A stretch of 64,000 bases of DNA from Paenibacillus hexagrammi. GTDB taxonomy: Bacteria > Bacillota > Bacilli > Paenibacillales > NBRC-103111. This document shows positions 55,696 through 64,000 of the stretch, one piece after another. How positions within the stretch are numbered: position 1 is the stretch's first letter; each line of letters begins with the position of its first letter. The DNA is taken from positions 1,178,001 through 1,242,000 of the forward strand of contig NZ_CP090978.1 in the NCBI RefSeq assembly GCF_021513275.1, in the 5' to 3' direction. The translations under genes and the position numbers were made by a program. The notes beneath the pieces are model-generated. The model was not told the DNA's origin and did no database searches. It saw nothing but the letters and a program-made list of their open reading frames with translations.

Positions 55696-57300
55696 ATGTA
55701 CAAGATTATCATAGCGGATGATGAAGACATTGTAAGAGAAGGAATACGGGACAGCTTGAATTGGAGTGAGCTGGGCTTCGAGGTGATGGGGACTTATGAG
55801 AACGGCCGTGAGGTGCTGCAGGCTGTTGATCAAGCTCCGCCCGATGTCGTGCTAACCGATATTAACATGCCTCTGATGGACGGGCTGGAGGTAACACGCT
55901 ATTTGTTTGAACATTATCCTCAAACCAAAGTGATTATTTTAACAGGGTATGATGAATTCGAGTATGCCCAGCAGGCTGTAAAGCTGAAGGTTCACGATTA
56001 CATCCTTAAGCCGAACACCGCGGAGGAATTGCGTCAAATTTTACGTAAGGTCAAGGCGGAGCTAGATGAAGAGAACCATCAGTTGGAGGATCTCAGCAAG
56101 CTAAAGCAGCAGCTAAGGGAAAGCTTGCCGCTTGTCAGAGAGCGGTTTCTGAATCAATGGGTAAATGGGGATGTGTGCGAAAGTGAGCTCAAAGACAAGC
56201 TCTCTTTTTTAAATATCCAAATACCTGGAAGTCATTTCATGGTGGCTGTTATCGATGTAGATGATCATGGAGAGCTGCAGCTATTTTATCCGGAGAACGA
56301 AAACGAACTGCTTTATTTTGCTGTGTGCAATATTGCAGGTGAACTTATTTCCAAGCATAACAACGGGATTGTATTCCAAAACCATAACGATCAAACGGTT
56401 ATCATTCTATTTGGCGATCAGGCAGAAACGCTGAGCAGAGATGCATTAGCCGTACTGGAGGAAATTAATCAATCCGTATCGTCATATCTCAAATTTACTA
56501 TTTCCATTGGTGTGGGGGATATTTGCCACTCGTTAGCAGCTATCCACCATTCGCATAGAAGGGCGACTGCTGCACTGGAATACCGATTCTTCCTGGGGAA
56601 AAATCGAATCATTCCTATTGGCGACGTGGAAGGGCAAATGAACGAGGGGGTGCCCTACGAGCGGTACTGGGAACGAAAGCTGATTACAGGCTTGAAATCA
56701 GGGACCCCGCATGAAATTGAAGAGATGGTTGAGCGAGTGATCAGCAACCTCAAGGAATCCTATCATTCAATGGAACGCTGTTATATTCATATTCAGCAAA
56801 TAATCGTATCGATATGGGATATGCTGGAGGAGCTTGAGATCCACGAATCGCATCAGCATGAGGCATCAAGTCCTTTGACGGATATATACCGGTTAAAAAC
56901 GATTGATGAGATTGCGAGCTGGCTCAAAGCATACTGCTTGCATACATCGGGTGTTATCGCTGAGACCAGAAACAATTCTTATAAGCTGCAGGCGGTAAGA
57001 GCGGAAGAGTATATCCAAGCACATTATGCGGATTCCGATATCTCGATGGACACGGTTTGTAAGTATTTGGCCTTGAGTACGAGCTATTTTAGTCTTATTT
57101 TTAAAAATCACACCGGTGAAACGTTCATCAGCTATCTAACTCGAATTCGTGTTGAAAAAGCGAAGGAACTTCTTAAATGCACGGATCTCAAAACGTATGA
57201 AATCGCAGATCGGATTGGCTATGCCGACCCGCATTATTTTAATTTGATTTTTAAGAAAGCAACGGGAATGACTCCGACTGTATTTCGCAAAATGCTATAA
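55696..57300 (+). CDS. YesN-type response regulator, AraC family output
   Basis: A 534-residue regulator: receiver with ADDED, phospho-acceptor Asp in VVLTDINMP and YILKPN (about 1-120), a long middle domain (about 150-420) and a double helix-turn-helix AraC domain (CKYLALSTSYFSLIFKNHTG; IADRIGYADPHYFNLIFKKA). It lies 38 bases after the first binding protein and 12 bases before its kinase, so the three are probably one operon. It likely activates the sugar uptake genes at 59.7-63.3 kb. Confidence 0.9.
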   Translation: MYKIIIADDEDIVREGIRDSLNWSELGFEVMGTYENGREVLQAVDQAPPDVVLTDINMPLMDGLEVTRYLFEHYPQTKVIILTGYDEFEYAQQAVKLKVHDYILKPNTAEELRQILRKVKAELDEENHQLEDLSKLKQQLRESLPLVRERFLNQWVNGDVCESELKDKLSFLNIQIPGSHFMVAVIDVDDHGELQLFYPENENELLYFAVCNIAGELISKHNNGIVFQNHNDQTVIILFGDQAETLSRDALAVLEEINQSVSSYLKFTISIGVGDICHSLAAIHHSHRRATAALEYRFFLGKNRIIPIGDVEGQMNEGVPYERYWERKLITGLKSGTPHEIEEMVERVISNLKESYHSMERCYIHIQQIIVSIWDMLEELEIHESHQHEASSPLTDIYRLKTIDEIASWLKAYCLHTSGVIAETRNNSYKLQAVRAEEYIQAHYADSDISMDTVCKYLALSTSYFSLIFKNHTGETFISYLTRIRVEKAKELLKCTDLKTYEIADRIGYADPHYFNLIFKKATGMTPTVFRKML

Positions 57301-57312
57301 GGAGGGCTGGAT

Positions 57313-59091
57313 TTGCTCAGGCATCGAATCATGCGTTTTTTTGAGTTTAAAAGCATTCAATCCACCATAGCAGTCGCCTTTTCCTGCCTAATCGTGGTTA
57401 CCATAACGGTCATTGCATGGATGTCTTATACATTGTCCACCGAGGCTGTGAAAAAAAATTCCCGGGACTATACCTACCAGCTAATGGGGCAATTGAGCTC
57501 CAATATTGATAGTTATATGACTTATATGGATAATATTTCCCGAATGGTTCTCTCCAGCTATGACATCAAAGAATATCTTCTCAAACAGGTTTATCTGGGT
57601 GCCAGTGCCAAGGAAGATTTGAAGCAGAAGATTTCATTTCAGCTAAACACGGTGCTAAATACGAGAAAAGATATATCCTCCATCCTGATATTCGGCACGA
57701 ATGGCGAGGTGATTCCTTATAACGATTATATCGAATTGAATCCTAACATTGTTCCGACCGAGCAAAGCTGGTATAAGAAAGCGGTTGAAGCAAAAGGAAA
57801 GGTCGTCATCTCTTCTTCACACATGCAGAATATGATCCTTAACGATTACAATTCCGTTATTTCATTAAGCCGGGAGCTGAATACCGATGTTGATGGGGAG
57901 AAGCTCGGCGTTCTGCTTGTAGACTTGAATTACAGCGTGATCAACGATATATGTAACAAGATTAAACTTGGGGATCGCGGATATGTGTTTATTTTGGATG
58001 CAGACGGAAACATTGTGTACCATCCCGATCAACAGCTCATCAACGGGAACCAGAAGAAAGAACTGATTTCGCAGGTCATGAATACGCCTGGCAGCAGCTT
58101 TATCACCTCTGAAGGAAAGAATAGCCGGATATATACGATCAAAACATCCCAAAGCACAGGCTGGAAAATTGTCGGGGTTACTTATGTAGATGAGCTGGTA
58201 TCGAATAAATATGAGCTGAAAATGTATACATTTGTTGGCGGTATCGCATTTTTGATTATTGCCGTGATGCTTTCAGTTATTTTGTCTTTGCGTATTTCCA
58301 AACCGATTAAACAGCTGGAGCGCTCCATGAAGGAAGTGGAAAAAGGGAACTTTGACACGCAGGTCGAAATTCAGGCCTCGGATGAAATTGGACATTTAAG
58401 CAACCGCTTCAACCGAATGACCACAGAGATTAAGGAATTGATGCTGCAGAACGTCAAGGAGCAGGAGACGAAGCGAAAGATCGAGCTTCAAGCCCTGCAG
58501 GCGCAGATTAACCCGCATTTCTTATACAATACACTAGACTCGATTATTTGGATGGCAGAAGGTGAAAAGTCTAAGGAAGTGGTGCTGATGACCGCTGCTC
58601 TTGCCAAATTGTTCCGTTTAAGCATTAGTAAAGGCCAGGAATTCATCTCCGTGTTTCATGAGATTGAGCATATCAAGAGCTATTTGACCATTCAAAAAAT
58701 GAGGTATAAATCCAAAGTGGATTTTGAAATCAACGTAGATCCGAGCATTTATTCTTGTAAAGTGATCAAAATTATTTTGCAGCCCTTGGTAGAAAATGCG
58801 ATTTATCACGGAATCCGAAATAACCCGGGCATTGGCAAGATCACTATAGGCGGCAGCCGAACGAAGGATGAAATCATTCTTCAGGTTAGTGATAATGGGA
58901 TCGGGATGTCACCGGAGGAGCTGCAAGGCCTATTTCAGAAGGAGCAGACATCCTCGAAGGGCAGCGGCATCGGCGTGAAAAATGTGGATCTGAGAATTAA
59001 GCTTCATTGCGGAGAACGATATGGGCTAAGATTTGATAGCGCCTTAGGGCGAGGAACAACGGTGAGTGTTGTGCTGCCGATTATGGAATAG
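57313..59091 (+). CDS. YesM-type sensor histidine kinase
   Basis: A 592-residue membrane kinase: membrane segment (about 16-40), extracellular dCache-like sensor (about 45-285), membrane segment (about 300-325), HAMP, His_kinase with QAQINPHFLYNTLDS and HATPase with VSDNGIGM. The start is TTG with GGAGGG 8 bases upstream. Two tandem copies of a terminator follow. Partner of the regulator immediately upstream. Confidence 0.9.
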   Translation: MLRHRIMRFFEFKSIQSTIAVAFSCLIVVTITVIAWMSYTLSTEAVKKNSRDYTYQLMGQLSSNIDSYMTYMDNISRMVLSSYDIKEYLLKQVYLGASAKEDLKQKISFQLNTVLNTRKDISSILIFGTNGEVIPYNDYIELNPNIVPTEQSWYKKAVEAKGKVVISSSHMQNMILNDYNSVISLSRELNTDVDGEKLGVLLVDLNYSVINDICNKIKLGDRGYVFILDADGNIVYHPDQQLINGNQKKELISQVMNTPGSSFITSEGKNSRIYTIKTSQSTGWKIVGVTYVDELVSNKYELKMYTFVGGIAFLIIAVMLSVILSLRISKPIKQLERSMKEVEKGNFDTQVEIQASDEIGHLSNRFNRMTTEIKELMLQNVKEQETKRKIELQALQAQINPHFLYNTLDSIIWMAEGEKSKEVVLMTAALAKLFRLSISKGQEFISVFHEIEHIKSYLTIQKMRYKSKVDFEINVDPSIYSCKVIKIILQPLVENAIYHGIRNNPGIGKITIGGSRTKDEIILQVSDNGIGMSPEELQGLFQKEQTSSKGSGIGVKNVDLRIKLHCGERYGLRFDSALGRGTTVSVVLPIME

Positions 59092-59097
59092 GAGTTT

Positions 59098-59142
59098 AAA
59101 AGAACCTACTCTGATACACACGTATCAGGTTAGGTTCTTTTT
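59098..59142 (+). terminator. Terminator, copy 1 of a duplicated element
   Basis: AGAACCTA and TAGGTTCT plus CTGATAC/GTATCAG close an ACAC loop and run into six T. Confidence 0.9.
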
Positions 59143-59166
59143 TCTGGATAAAGCTGCGTTCATTAC

Positions 59167-59218
59167 GAGCTTCAGTAGCTTTTCTCCGAGTATACCTTCT
59201 CCGAAAACTACTGAGCTC
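59167..59218. repeat. Bulged inverted repeat
   Basis: GAGCT-T-CAGTAG-C-TTTTC on the left pairs with GAAAA-CTACTG-AGCTC on the right, 16 bp with two single-base bulges. It lies between the two terminator copies. Confidence 0.6.
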
Positions 59219-59244
59219 TCCATTATCGCTTTATCGATAGTCTG

Positions 59245-59286
59245 ACCTACTCTGATACACACGTATCAGGTTAGGTTCTTTTTATT
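59245..59286 (+). terminator. Terminator, copy 2 of a duplicated element
   Basis: Bases 59245-59282 repeat 59104-59141 exactly (38 bases) at an offset of 141. The outer arm is truncated to TAGGT, but the CTGATAC/GTATCAG stem and T-run remain. Confidence 0.8.
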
Positions 59287-59404
59287 TTTCAGCAAAGTAG
59301 AAAAAATTCAACAATCGCAAGAAGATTTTCTATTATTTTCAGCTCGGTGCAAATGTATGATGAGAACAGAGTTAACCAATCGCTCTCTGGCAGGGAGGTG
59401 AGGA

Positions 59405-59461
59405 ATGCTAGTAGTGTGCGGTAAATGTTTGTGTGCAATCTTTAGAGGGGGCAAGGGTTGA
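59405..59461 (+). other. Possible 18-residue leader peptide
   Basis: An ATG follows GGGAGGTGAGGA, and the frame encodes MLVVCGKCLCAIFRGGKG. The strong ribosome-binding site and Cys-rich product make it a candidate leader or small peptide. Confidence 0.3.
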
Positions 59462-59488
59462 CCGCAAGAGAAGGAGGGAGGAAAAAAA

Positions 59489-59564
59489 GAACATGCAAAA
59501 GAGTTCTTCTACTGGCTAGTGTGTCGGCAAACGTAGTAGCCAGAACGGACTCTCTCACATGTTC
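59489..59564 (+). promoter_or_regulatory. Three-part stem-loop enclosing an 8-codon leader ORF
   Basis: GAACATG/CATGTTC, AGAGT/ACTCT and CTGGCTA/TAGCCAG pair in order, with small internal loops and an 18-base terminal loop. The ATG at 59493 (MQKSSSTG, stop at 59519) sits in the first arm, and AGGAGGGAGG lies just before the stem. This looks like a translation-sensitive leader controlling the downstream sugar operon (inference). Confidence 0.4.
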
Positions 59565-59659
59565 CTGATTAAGCAACTTCACACTTATTATCTCATAGTT
59601 AACTGATTTTTTCACGAATCAAATTCACTCATTATACGAAAATTCGGAGGAATGCTCAT

Positions 59660-60664
59660 ATGAAATCCATCAAAATCTTATTATTCATGTTTATAGCCTT
59701 TACATTTGCGTTAACAGGCTGCAGTCAGAGTGAGCAAGCGCAATCCGGAGCGGCAGCAACACAAGCGCCTACAGCAGAGGCGAAAGCAGCTGATCCTACA
59801 CCTGCACCGCAGAAGAAGGTCGTAATCGGTCTCACTGTACAAAACCTGAGCAATCCATTCTTCGTTGCTATGTCCAAGGGAGCAACTGAAGCTGCTAAAA
59901 AGCATGGCGCTGAAGTAATTACCGTTAGTGCAGAAGATAATCTGGCTACGCAAACTGCTCAAATCGAAGATTTTATTACGAAAAAAGTGAGCATGATTGT
60001 TCTAAGCTCCGTAGACACCAAAGGGATTGCTGCTGCAGTAGGCGAAGCTAAGGCCGCAGGTATTCCGATCATCTCGGTTGACACCATCTCCGAAGGCGGA
60101 GTGAACGCCAGCGTTACCTCGGATAACGTGCAAGCGGGTAAAATCGCAGGCGAATATTTGGTGAAGCGTCTGAATGGAAAAGGAAATATCGTCGTGTTGG
60201 ATGGTCCTCCGGTTTCTGCTGTATCTGACCGTATTGAGGGATTCATGGAAGCTATCAAGGGTTCCCCTGACATTAAAATTGTGGCGAAACAAAATGGTAA
60301 CGGCAATCGTGAAACGTCCTTGTCCAAAATGGAGAACATCCTGCAAGCAAACGGTAAAGGAACGATTGATGCCGTATTCGCGATCAATGATCCAACAGGT
60401 ATCGGAGCGAAAATTGCTGCAGAGCAAGCGGGACGAGATAAAGAAATGTTTATCGTAGGTGTAGACGGTTCGCCAGATGCTGTAACGACGCTCAAGGAAA
60501 ACAAAAGCTTTGTCGGCTCATCCGCTCAAGCTCCATTCAATATGATCACCATTGCGGTAGACACCGGCTTTAAAATTCTAGCTGGCGAGAAGGTCGATGA
60601 GCTTATTAAGCTGCCTTGTGAATTCGTAACAACCGAAAATGTGAACCAATATAAAGGCTGGTAA
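59660..60664 (+). CDS. Ribose-type sugar-binding lipoprotein (second copy)
   Basis: A 334-residue periplasmic-binding-protein type 1 lipoprotein (lipobox LTGCS) with a Thr/Ala/Pro-rich linker. GLTVQNLSNPFFVAMSKGA opens the sugar-binding domain. It is closely similar along its length to the frameshifted copy at 54661, pointing to gene duplication. GGAGG lies 9 bases before the ATG. It feeds the ATPase and permease that follow. The sugar is not determinable, but ribose, xylose or galactose are typical of the family. Confidence 0.93.
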   Translation: MKSIKILLFMFIAFTFALTGCSQSEQAQSGAAATQAPTAEAKAADPTPAPQKKVVIGLTVQNLSNPFFVAMSKGATEAAKKHGAEVITVSAEDNLATQTAQIEDFITKKVSMIVLSSVDTKGIAAAVGEAKAAGIPIISVDTISEGGVNASVTSDNVQAGKIAGEYLVKRLNGKGNIVVLDGPPVSAVSDRIEGFMEAIKGSPDIKIVAKQNGNGNRETSLSKMENILQANGKGTIDAVFAINDPTGIGAKIAAEQAGRDKEMFIVGVDGSPDAVTTLKENKSFVGSSAQAPFNMITIAVDTGFKILAGEKVDELIKLPCEFVTTENVNQYKGW

Positions 60665-60682
60665 GATCGATACCAATCATTC

Positions 60683-60716
60683 TGCGATGCGGGGCCCTCT
60701 AAGGTACCGCATCGCA
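60683..60716 (+). terminator. Intercistronic hairpin
   Basis: TGCGATGCGG and CCGCATCGCA form a perfect 10-bp stem between the binding protein and the ATPase, without a T-run. It should stabilise the upstream mRNA and raise binding-protein yield. Confidence 0.7.
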
Positions 60717-60773
60717 TTACCTATCTTCCATCAACCAGAAACGGTAGACAAAACATTGGGCTGGAGTGAGAGT

Positions 60774-62331
60774 ATGGAGGCTATACGAACAACAGAAAAT
60801 GAAAAAAATCAGACGTCTACATCGTCCATCGTATTGAGTATGCAGGGGATTTCCAAGTCATTCTCAGGCGTTACGGTACTAAACAATGTCAATATTGACT
60901 TGTATAGAGGTGAAGTGCATGCCTTAATGGGCGAGAACGGCGCCGGCAAATCAACCTTGATGAAAATTATGGCGGGCATTCACCGTCCCGATTCCGGCAG
61001 GATGATCTATCGCGAGCGAAATACTACCTGGCATAATGCTATGGAAGCCCGTGAGAATGGCATCAGCGTGATTCATCAGGAGTTAAATCTATCACCCAAC
61101 ATCACGATTGGCGAAAACGTATTAATGGGCACTCGATTTCCCAGAAACAAGTTTGGCATGGTGGACTGGAAGCAGGTTTACGAGCGTGCCCGCACCTTGC
61201 TGCAATCGATTGGATCCGAATTGGATCCTAGAGCGTATGTGTCAACCTTAAGCGTAGCTCAGCAGCAAATGGTGGAAATAGCCAGAGCTTTGTCCATCGA
61301 AGCCGAAGTATTGGTGATGGATGAACCGACAGCATCTCTGACACACAAAGAAATCGAGAAGCTTTTTATTATTATTAACGAATTGAAGCAAAAAAGGTGT
61401 CGCTATCGTGTACATCTCCCATCGGATGGATGAGATATTCAGAATTTCCGACCGCTGTACCATATTGCGGGATGGACAGTGGATTGCATCCGTGCCTATT
61501 ACCGAAACGAATCCCGATCATCTTGTCAAAACAATGGTAGGACGCGAGCTCAATGAATTATTCCAAAAGCCCCCGTCCCACACAAACTGGATTGCGAATA
61601 AAACTCCGGTTCTGGAGGTCAAAGGTCTATGTGATAACCATCAGGTGAAGGATATCTCTCTCGAAGTGCATTCGGGGGAAATTGTGGGAATTTCAGGTCT
61701 GGTAGGAGCGGGAAGGACGGAACTCGTACGGGCTATCTTTGGTTTATCTACAATTACTGCCGGCGAAATTAAGATTGACGGGAAGCCGGCGGACATACAT
61801 TCGCCAGAAGATGCCATGCGATATGGCATTGCGCATGTGCCTGAAAGCCGCAAAGAACAAGGATTGTTTTTAAATATGTCAGTGAAAGAAAACATCATGA
61901 TGGCGGAAATGTTCCGATATCGAAAAGCTTCTCTCTTGGATTGGAATCAAATCAATGAGGAAACCGACAAGTACATTAAGGAATTAGGGATCAAAACAGC
62001 AAGTAAAGAGCTGAAGGTGGTCAGCTTGTCCGGAGGAAATCAGCAGAAGGTGCTTTTGGCACGCTGGTTGTCCATTAAACCGAAAGTACTCCTGCTGGAC
62101 GAACCGACCCGAGGTGTAGATATCGGCGCGAAGACGGAGATTCATAAGGTTATCCATAAATTGGCCAAGAACGGCCTGGCTGTGATCATGATATCCTCCG
62201 AGCTGCCGGAGATCTTGGCGCTGAGTGATCGGATTCTCGTCATGCACGAGGGTAAGATTCGGGCCAATCTGCAGCGTGAGGAAGCCACGCAAGAAAAAAT
62301 CATGTATTATGCAACGGGGGAAATCAAATGA
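60774..62331 (+). pseudogene. Sugar ABC transporter ATPase (RbsA/MglA type), frameshifted
   Basis: A double-ATPase subunit of about 518 residues. The first domain has Walker A GENGAGKST, signature LSVAQQQM and Walker B VLVMDEPTAS; the second has the RbsA-type degenerate Walker A VGAGRTE, LSGGNQQK and LLLDEPTRGVD. The frame breaks at 61390-61395, a run of six A where five give GVAIVYISHRMDEIF. This is the only break in the window that needs a base removed. Start 60774 has GGAG 8-9 bases upstream. Its stop overlaps the permease start (ATGA). Confidence 0.87.
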
Positions 62332-63304
62332 GTGCGGGAACGGAAGTATTAGCCGGGAAAAAATATCAAAACACATTCACCTTTAAAAAAATCTGGAACC
62401 AGCTTGGCATGCTGCTTGTACTGGTTGCGATCTGTATCATTCTGGCTATTTTTGCACCGAATTTTACAGATACGAATAATATTCTCAACATTTTAAAGCA
62501 GTCATCTGTGAATGGAATTCTTGCGGCTGGAATGACTCTTGTTATTCTGACAGGCGGGATTGATTTATCTGTTGGATCAACGATTGCGCTTGCCGGAGTC
62601 GTTTCTGTGCTGCTCTCAAAAATGGGGTAAATCCATACGTTTCCATGGTCGCAGGGATTGCAGTGGGTTTTCTCGCTGGATGGGTGAATGGCTTCTTGAC
62701 GGCAAGAACCAAGCTGCCTTCGTTTATTGTTACATTAGGCAGTATGACGTATATCAGAGGGGCAGCCTATGTGATTAGCGGTGGTTTGCCAACGATTTTA
62801 ACATCCGAGCAGTTCAAATTTTTTGGTTCTGGCAAGTTTTTGACAATTCCTACACCGATCTATATTATGCTTGGCGTGTATCTGGTTATTTTTATCATGC
62901 TGAAATACACCATGTTTGGCCGGCATATTTACGCTATAGGAGGTAATGAGGAAGCGGCAAGATTGACCGGAATTAAGGTAGAAAGAACACTGATTAATGT
63001 ATACGCAATCAGTGGGCTATGTGCGGGTTTGGCCGGGGTTGTCCTTGCTGGACGCTTGATTTCCGGGCAGCCGAATGCCGGGAATATGGCTGAGCTGGAT
63101 GCCATTGCATCCGTTGTCCTGGGAGGAACAAGTCTAGCCGGAGGTACAGGACGCATTCAGATGACCATTATCGGTGTCTTAATCTTGGGGGTGATCCGCA
63201 ACGGCTTGACGCTGCTAAATGTTAGTTTCTTCTGGCAGACCGTTATTACCGGTGTTGTCATTGTGCTTGCCGTGCTATTGGATCGTTTGCGCAGCGATAA
63301 GTAG
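62328..63304 (+). pseudogene. Sugar ABC transporter permease (RbsC type), frameshifted
   Basis: An inner-membrane permease of about 325 residues with eight to ten hydrophobic segments. The first frame holds LAIFAPNFTDTNNILNILKQ and LTGGIDLSVGSTIALAGV, the RbsC hallmark; it stops after LLSKMG. One more G in the run 62624-62627 restores VNPYVSMVAGIAVG and the second frame, with AIGGNEEAARLTGI and VVLGGTSLAGGTG. Coupled to the ATPase gene by a 4-base overlap. Confidence 0.87.
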
Positions 63305-63321
63305 GGAGTGTGTCTGTTACT

Positions 63322-64000
63322 ATGGTGAAGGTTCGTTTCAGAAGCATCCGTACCCGCACAATGGTCACGATTGTGCCCTGGCTGCTGCTGTCCATGTTCG
63401 CATTGTCAGCAATCAGTTACACCTATTCCAAGCGTATTATCGATCAAGAAATTAACTCCAAAATGGAATATCAGCTGCACTCGACGATTAACAATATGCA
63501 AACCATATTAACAGCACATAGTAAAATTCCCGAAAGCTTGGCGCGCATGATTGAACCGGTAGGAGATCGGATCGATAAAGGGAAATATTTTCAAATTATT
63601 CAAGGCTTGCTCTCGACCAACCCGGATACGTTTGGTGTCGGCATCTGGTATGAGCCTTATCAGTACAAAAGCTATTTGAAATACTATAGCTCCTATGCTT
63701 ATCGGGATAACGGACGTATCTTATTTTCTAATGATTATGACACCGAAGAATATAATTATCCGGAGAAGGACTGGTATCTGCTTGGCAAGAACACGACGGA
63801 GCGGGTGGCATGGACGGACCCATTCTTTGATCCAAATTCCAATACCACGATCTTGACGGCAGCCGTTCCATTCTACAACAACAATAAATTTCAAGGTGTC
63901 GTCTCAGCAACCATCAATTTAACGAATTTGCAGCAAAAAGTGGCTGATATCCATGTGGGCAATAGCGGATACGCCTTCTTGCTCGACCGTAAGGGGAATC
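63322..64000 (+). CDS. Membrane sensor with dCache domain (partial, runs off the window)
   Basis: The first 226 codons of a membrane receptor: basic N-terminus, membrane segment (about 13-35), then an extracellular dCache domain with IWYEPYQYKSYLKYY, EKDWYLLGKNTTERVAWTDP and GNSGYAFLLDRKG. The output domain lies beyond the window, so chemoreceptor, kinase or diguanylate cyclase are all possible. It follows the permease by 18 bases without a terminator and may be part of the sugar locus. AGGGAG is 15 bases before the ATG, so the start is not certain. Confidence 0.75.
   Translation, partial: MVKVRFRSIRTRTMVTIVPWLLLSMFALSAISYTYSKRIIDQEINSKMEYQLHSTINNMQTILTAHSKIPESLARMIEPVGDRIDKGKYFQIIQGLLSTNPDTFGVGIWYEPYQYKSYLKYYSSYAYRDNGRILFSNDYDTEEYNYPEKDWYLLGKNTTERVAWTDPFFDPNSNTTILTAAVPFYNNNKFQGVVSATINLTNLQQKVADIHVGNSGYAFLLDRKGN

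Larger units (their letters stand above)
59092..59659. other. 568-bp regulatory region between kinase and second binding-protein gene
   Basis: No conventional gene fits. The stretch contains two copies of one terminator hairpin, a bulged inverted repeat between them, two very short frames with strong ribosome-binding sites, and a long imperfect stem-loop. The last two lie 95-255 bases before the binding-protein gene. Confidence 0.7.

Noticed and set aside
59367..59659. T-box or known metabolite riboswitch
   Set aside because: No T-box core sequence and no recognisable riboswitch motif; only generic stem-loops and short frames are seen.

Overview
The window looks like chromosomal DNA from a spore-forming, S-layer-bearing Firmicute, most probably Paenibacillus or a close relative. 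The evidence is the family content: an AbrB-type regulator with a Cys-rich tail, SpoVR and YhbH sporulation proteins, SLH-domain surface proteins, several YesM/YesN-type two-component pairs beside sugar ABC transporters, many AGGAGG ribosome-binding sites with ATG, GTG and TTG starts, and moderate GC. I saw no rRNA, tRNA, CRISPR array, prophage or insertion sequence.

Layout. 0.2-1.4 kb: a thioredoxin-reductase-like flavoprotein and a glutaredoxin-like partner. 1.7-5.5 kb: galE, a soluble chemoreceptor, two small genes and a GC-rich methyltransferase. 6.1-9.3 kb: a large glycoside hydrolase under its own promoter. 9.3-20.5 kb: abrB, a tandem repeat, a chemoreceptor with a hemerythrin, trhO, a large hybrid histidine kinase, an SPW protein with a perfect cre site, a luciferase-like oxidoreductase and a split threonine/serine exporter. 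20.9-27.2 kb: a sugar ABC importer (binding protein and two permeases) with its own YesMN pair. 28.2-31.0 kb: NAD salvage cluster 1 (Nudix regulator, nicotinamidase, pncB). 31.0-33.3 kb: an SLH protein and a phosphodiester glycosidase. 33.4-36.1 kb: an RNA-repair pair (RlaP-like nucleotidyltransferase and RtcB ligase). 36.2-37.6 kb: a two-gene operon of an autoinducer-synthase/FeeM-like acyltransferase and a ThiF/E1-like adenylating enzyme without a catalytic cysteine. 37.7-43.2 kb: an HD-GYP protein, an acetyltransferase, a toxin-antitoxin pair with a partial duplicate, spoVR and yhbH. 43.4-46.2 kb: Fic, small or decayed genes, and a VOC gene divergent from a TetR gene across twin operators. 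46.4-49.0 kb: NAD salvage cluster 2 (pnuC, nadR, Nudix). 49.1-54.5 kb: a giant SLH-anchored 5'-nucleotidase. 54.7-64.0 kb: a sugar sensing and uptake locus (binding protein, response regulator, kinase, second binding protein, ABC ATPase, permease, and the start of a dCache-type sensor).

Two cross-cutting points matter. First, at least nine genes are broken by a single-base change inside a homopolymer run (trhO, the luciferase-like gene, thrE, the acetyltransferase, the toxin, the nucleotidase, and three genes of the last sugar locus). This pattern fits homopolymer sequencing error better than real decay, so these genes should be read as probably intact until checked. Second, the two NAD clusters, 18 kb apart, carry nearly the same 13-bp palindrome upstream (TTGATA-N-TATCAA type), which points to one regulon, probably under the Nudix-winged-helix protein.

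The best candidate for an undescribed system is the acyltransferase/E1-like operon at 36.2-37.6 kb. The sugar-binding protein / response regulator / kinase arrangement at 54.7-59.1 kb is a good candidate for a three-component sugar-sensing system.
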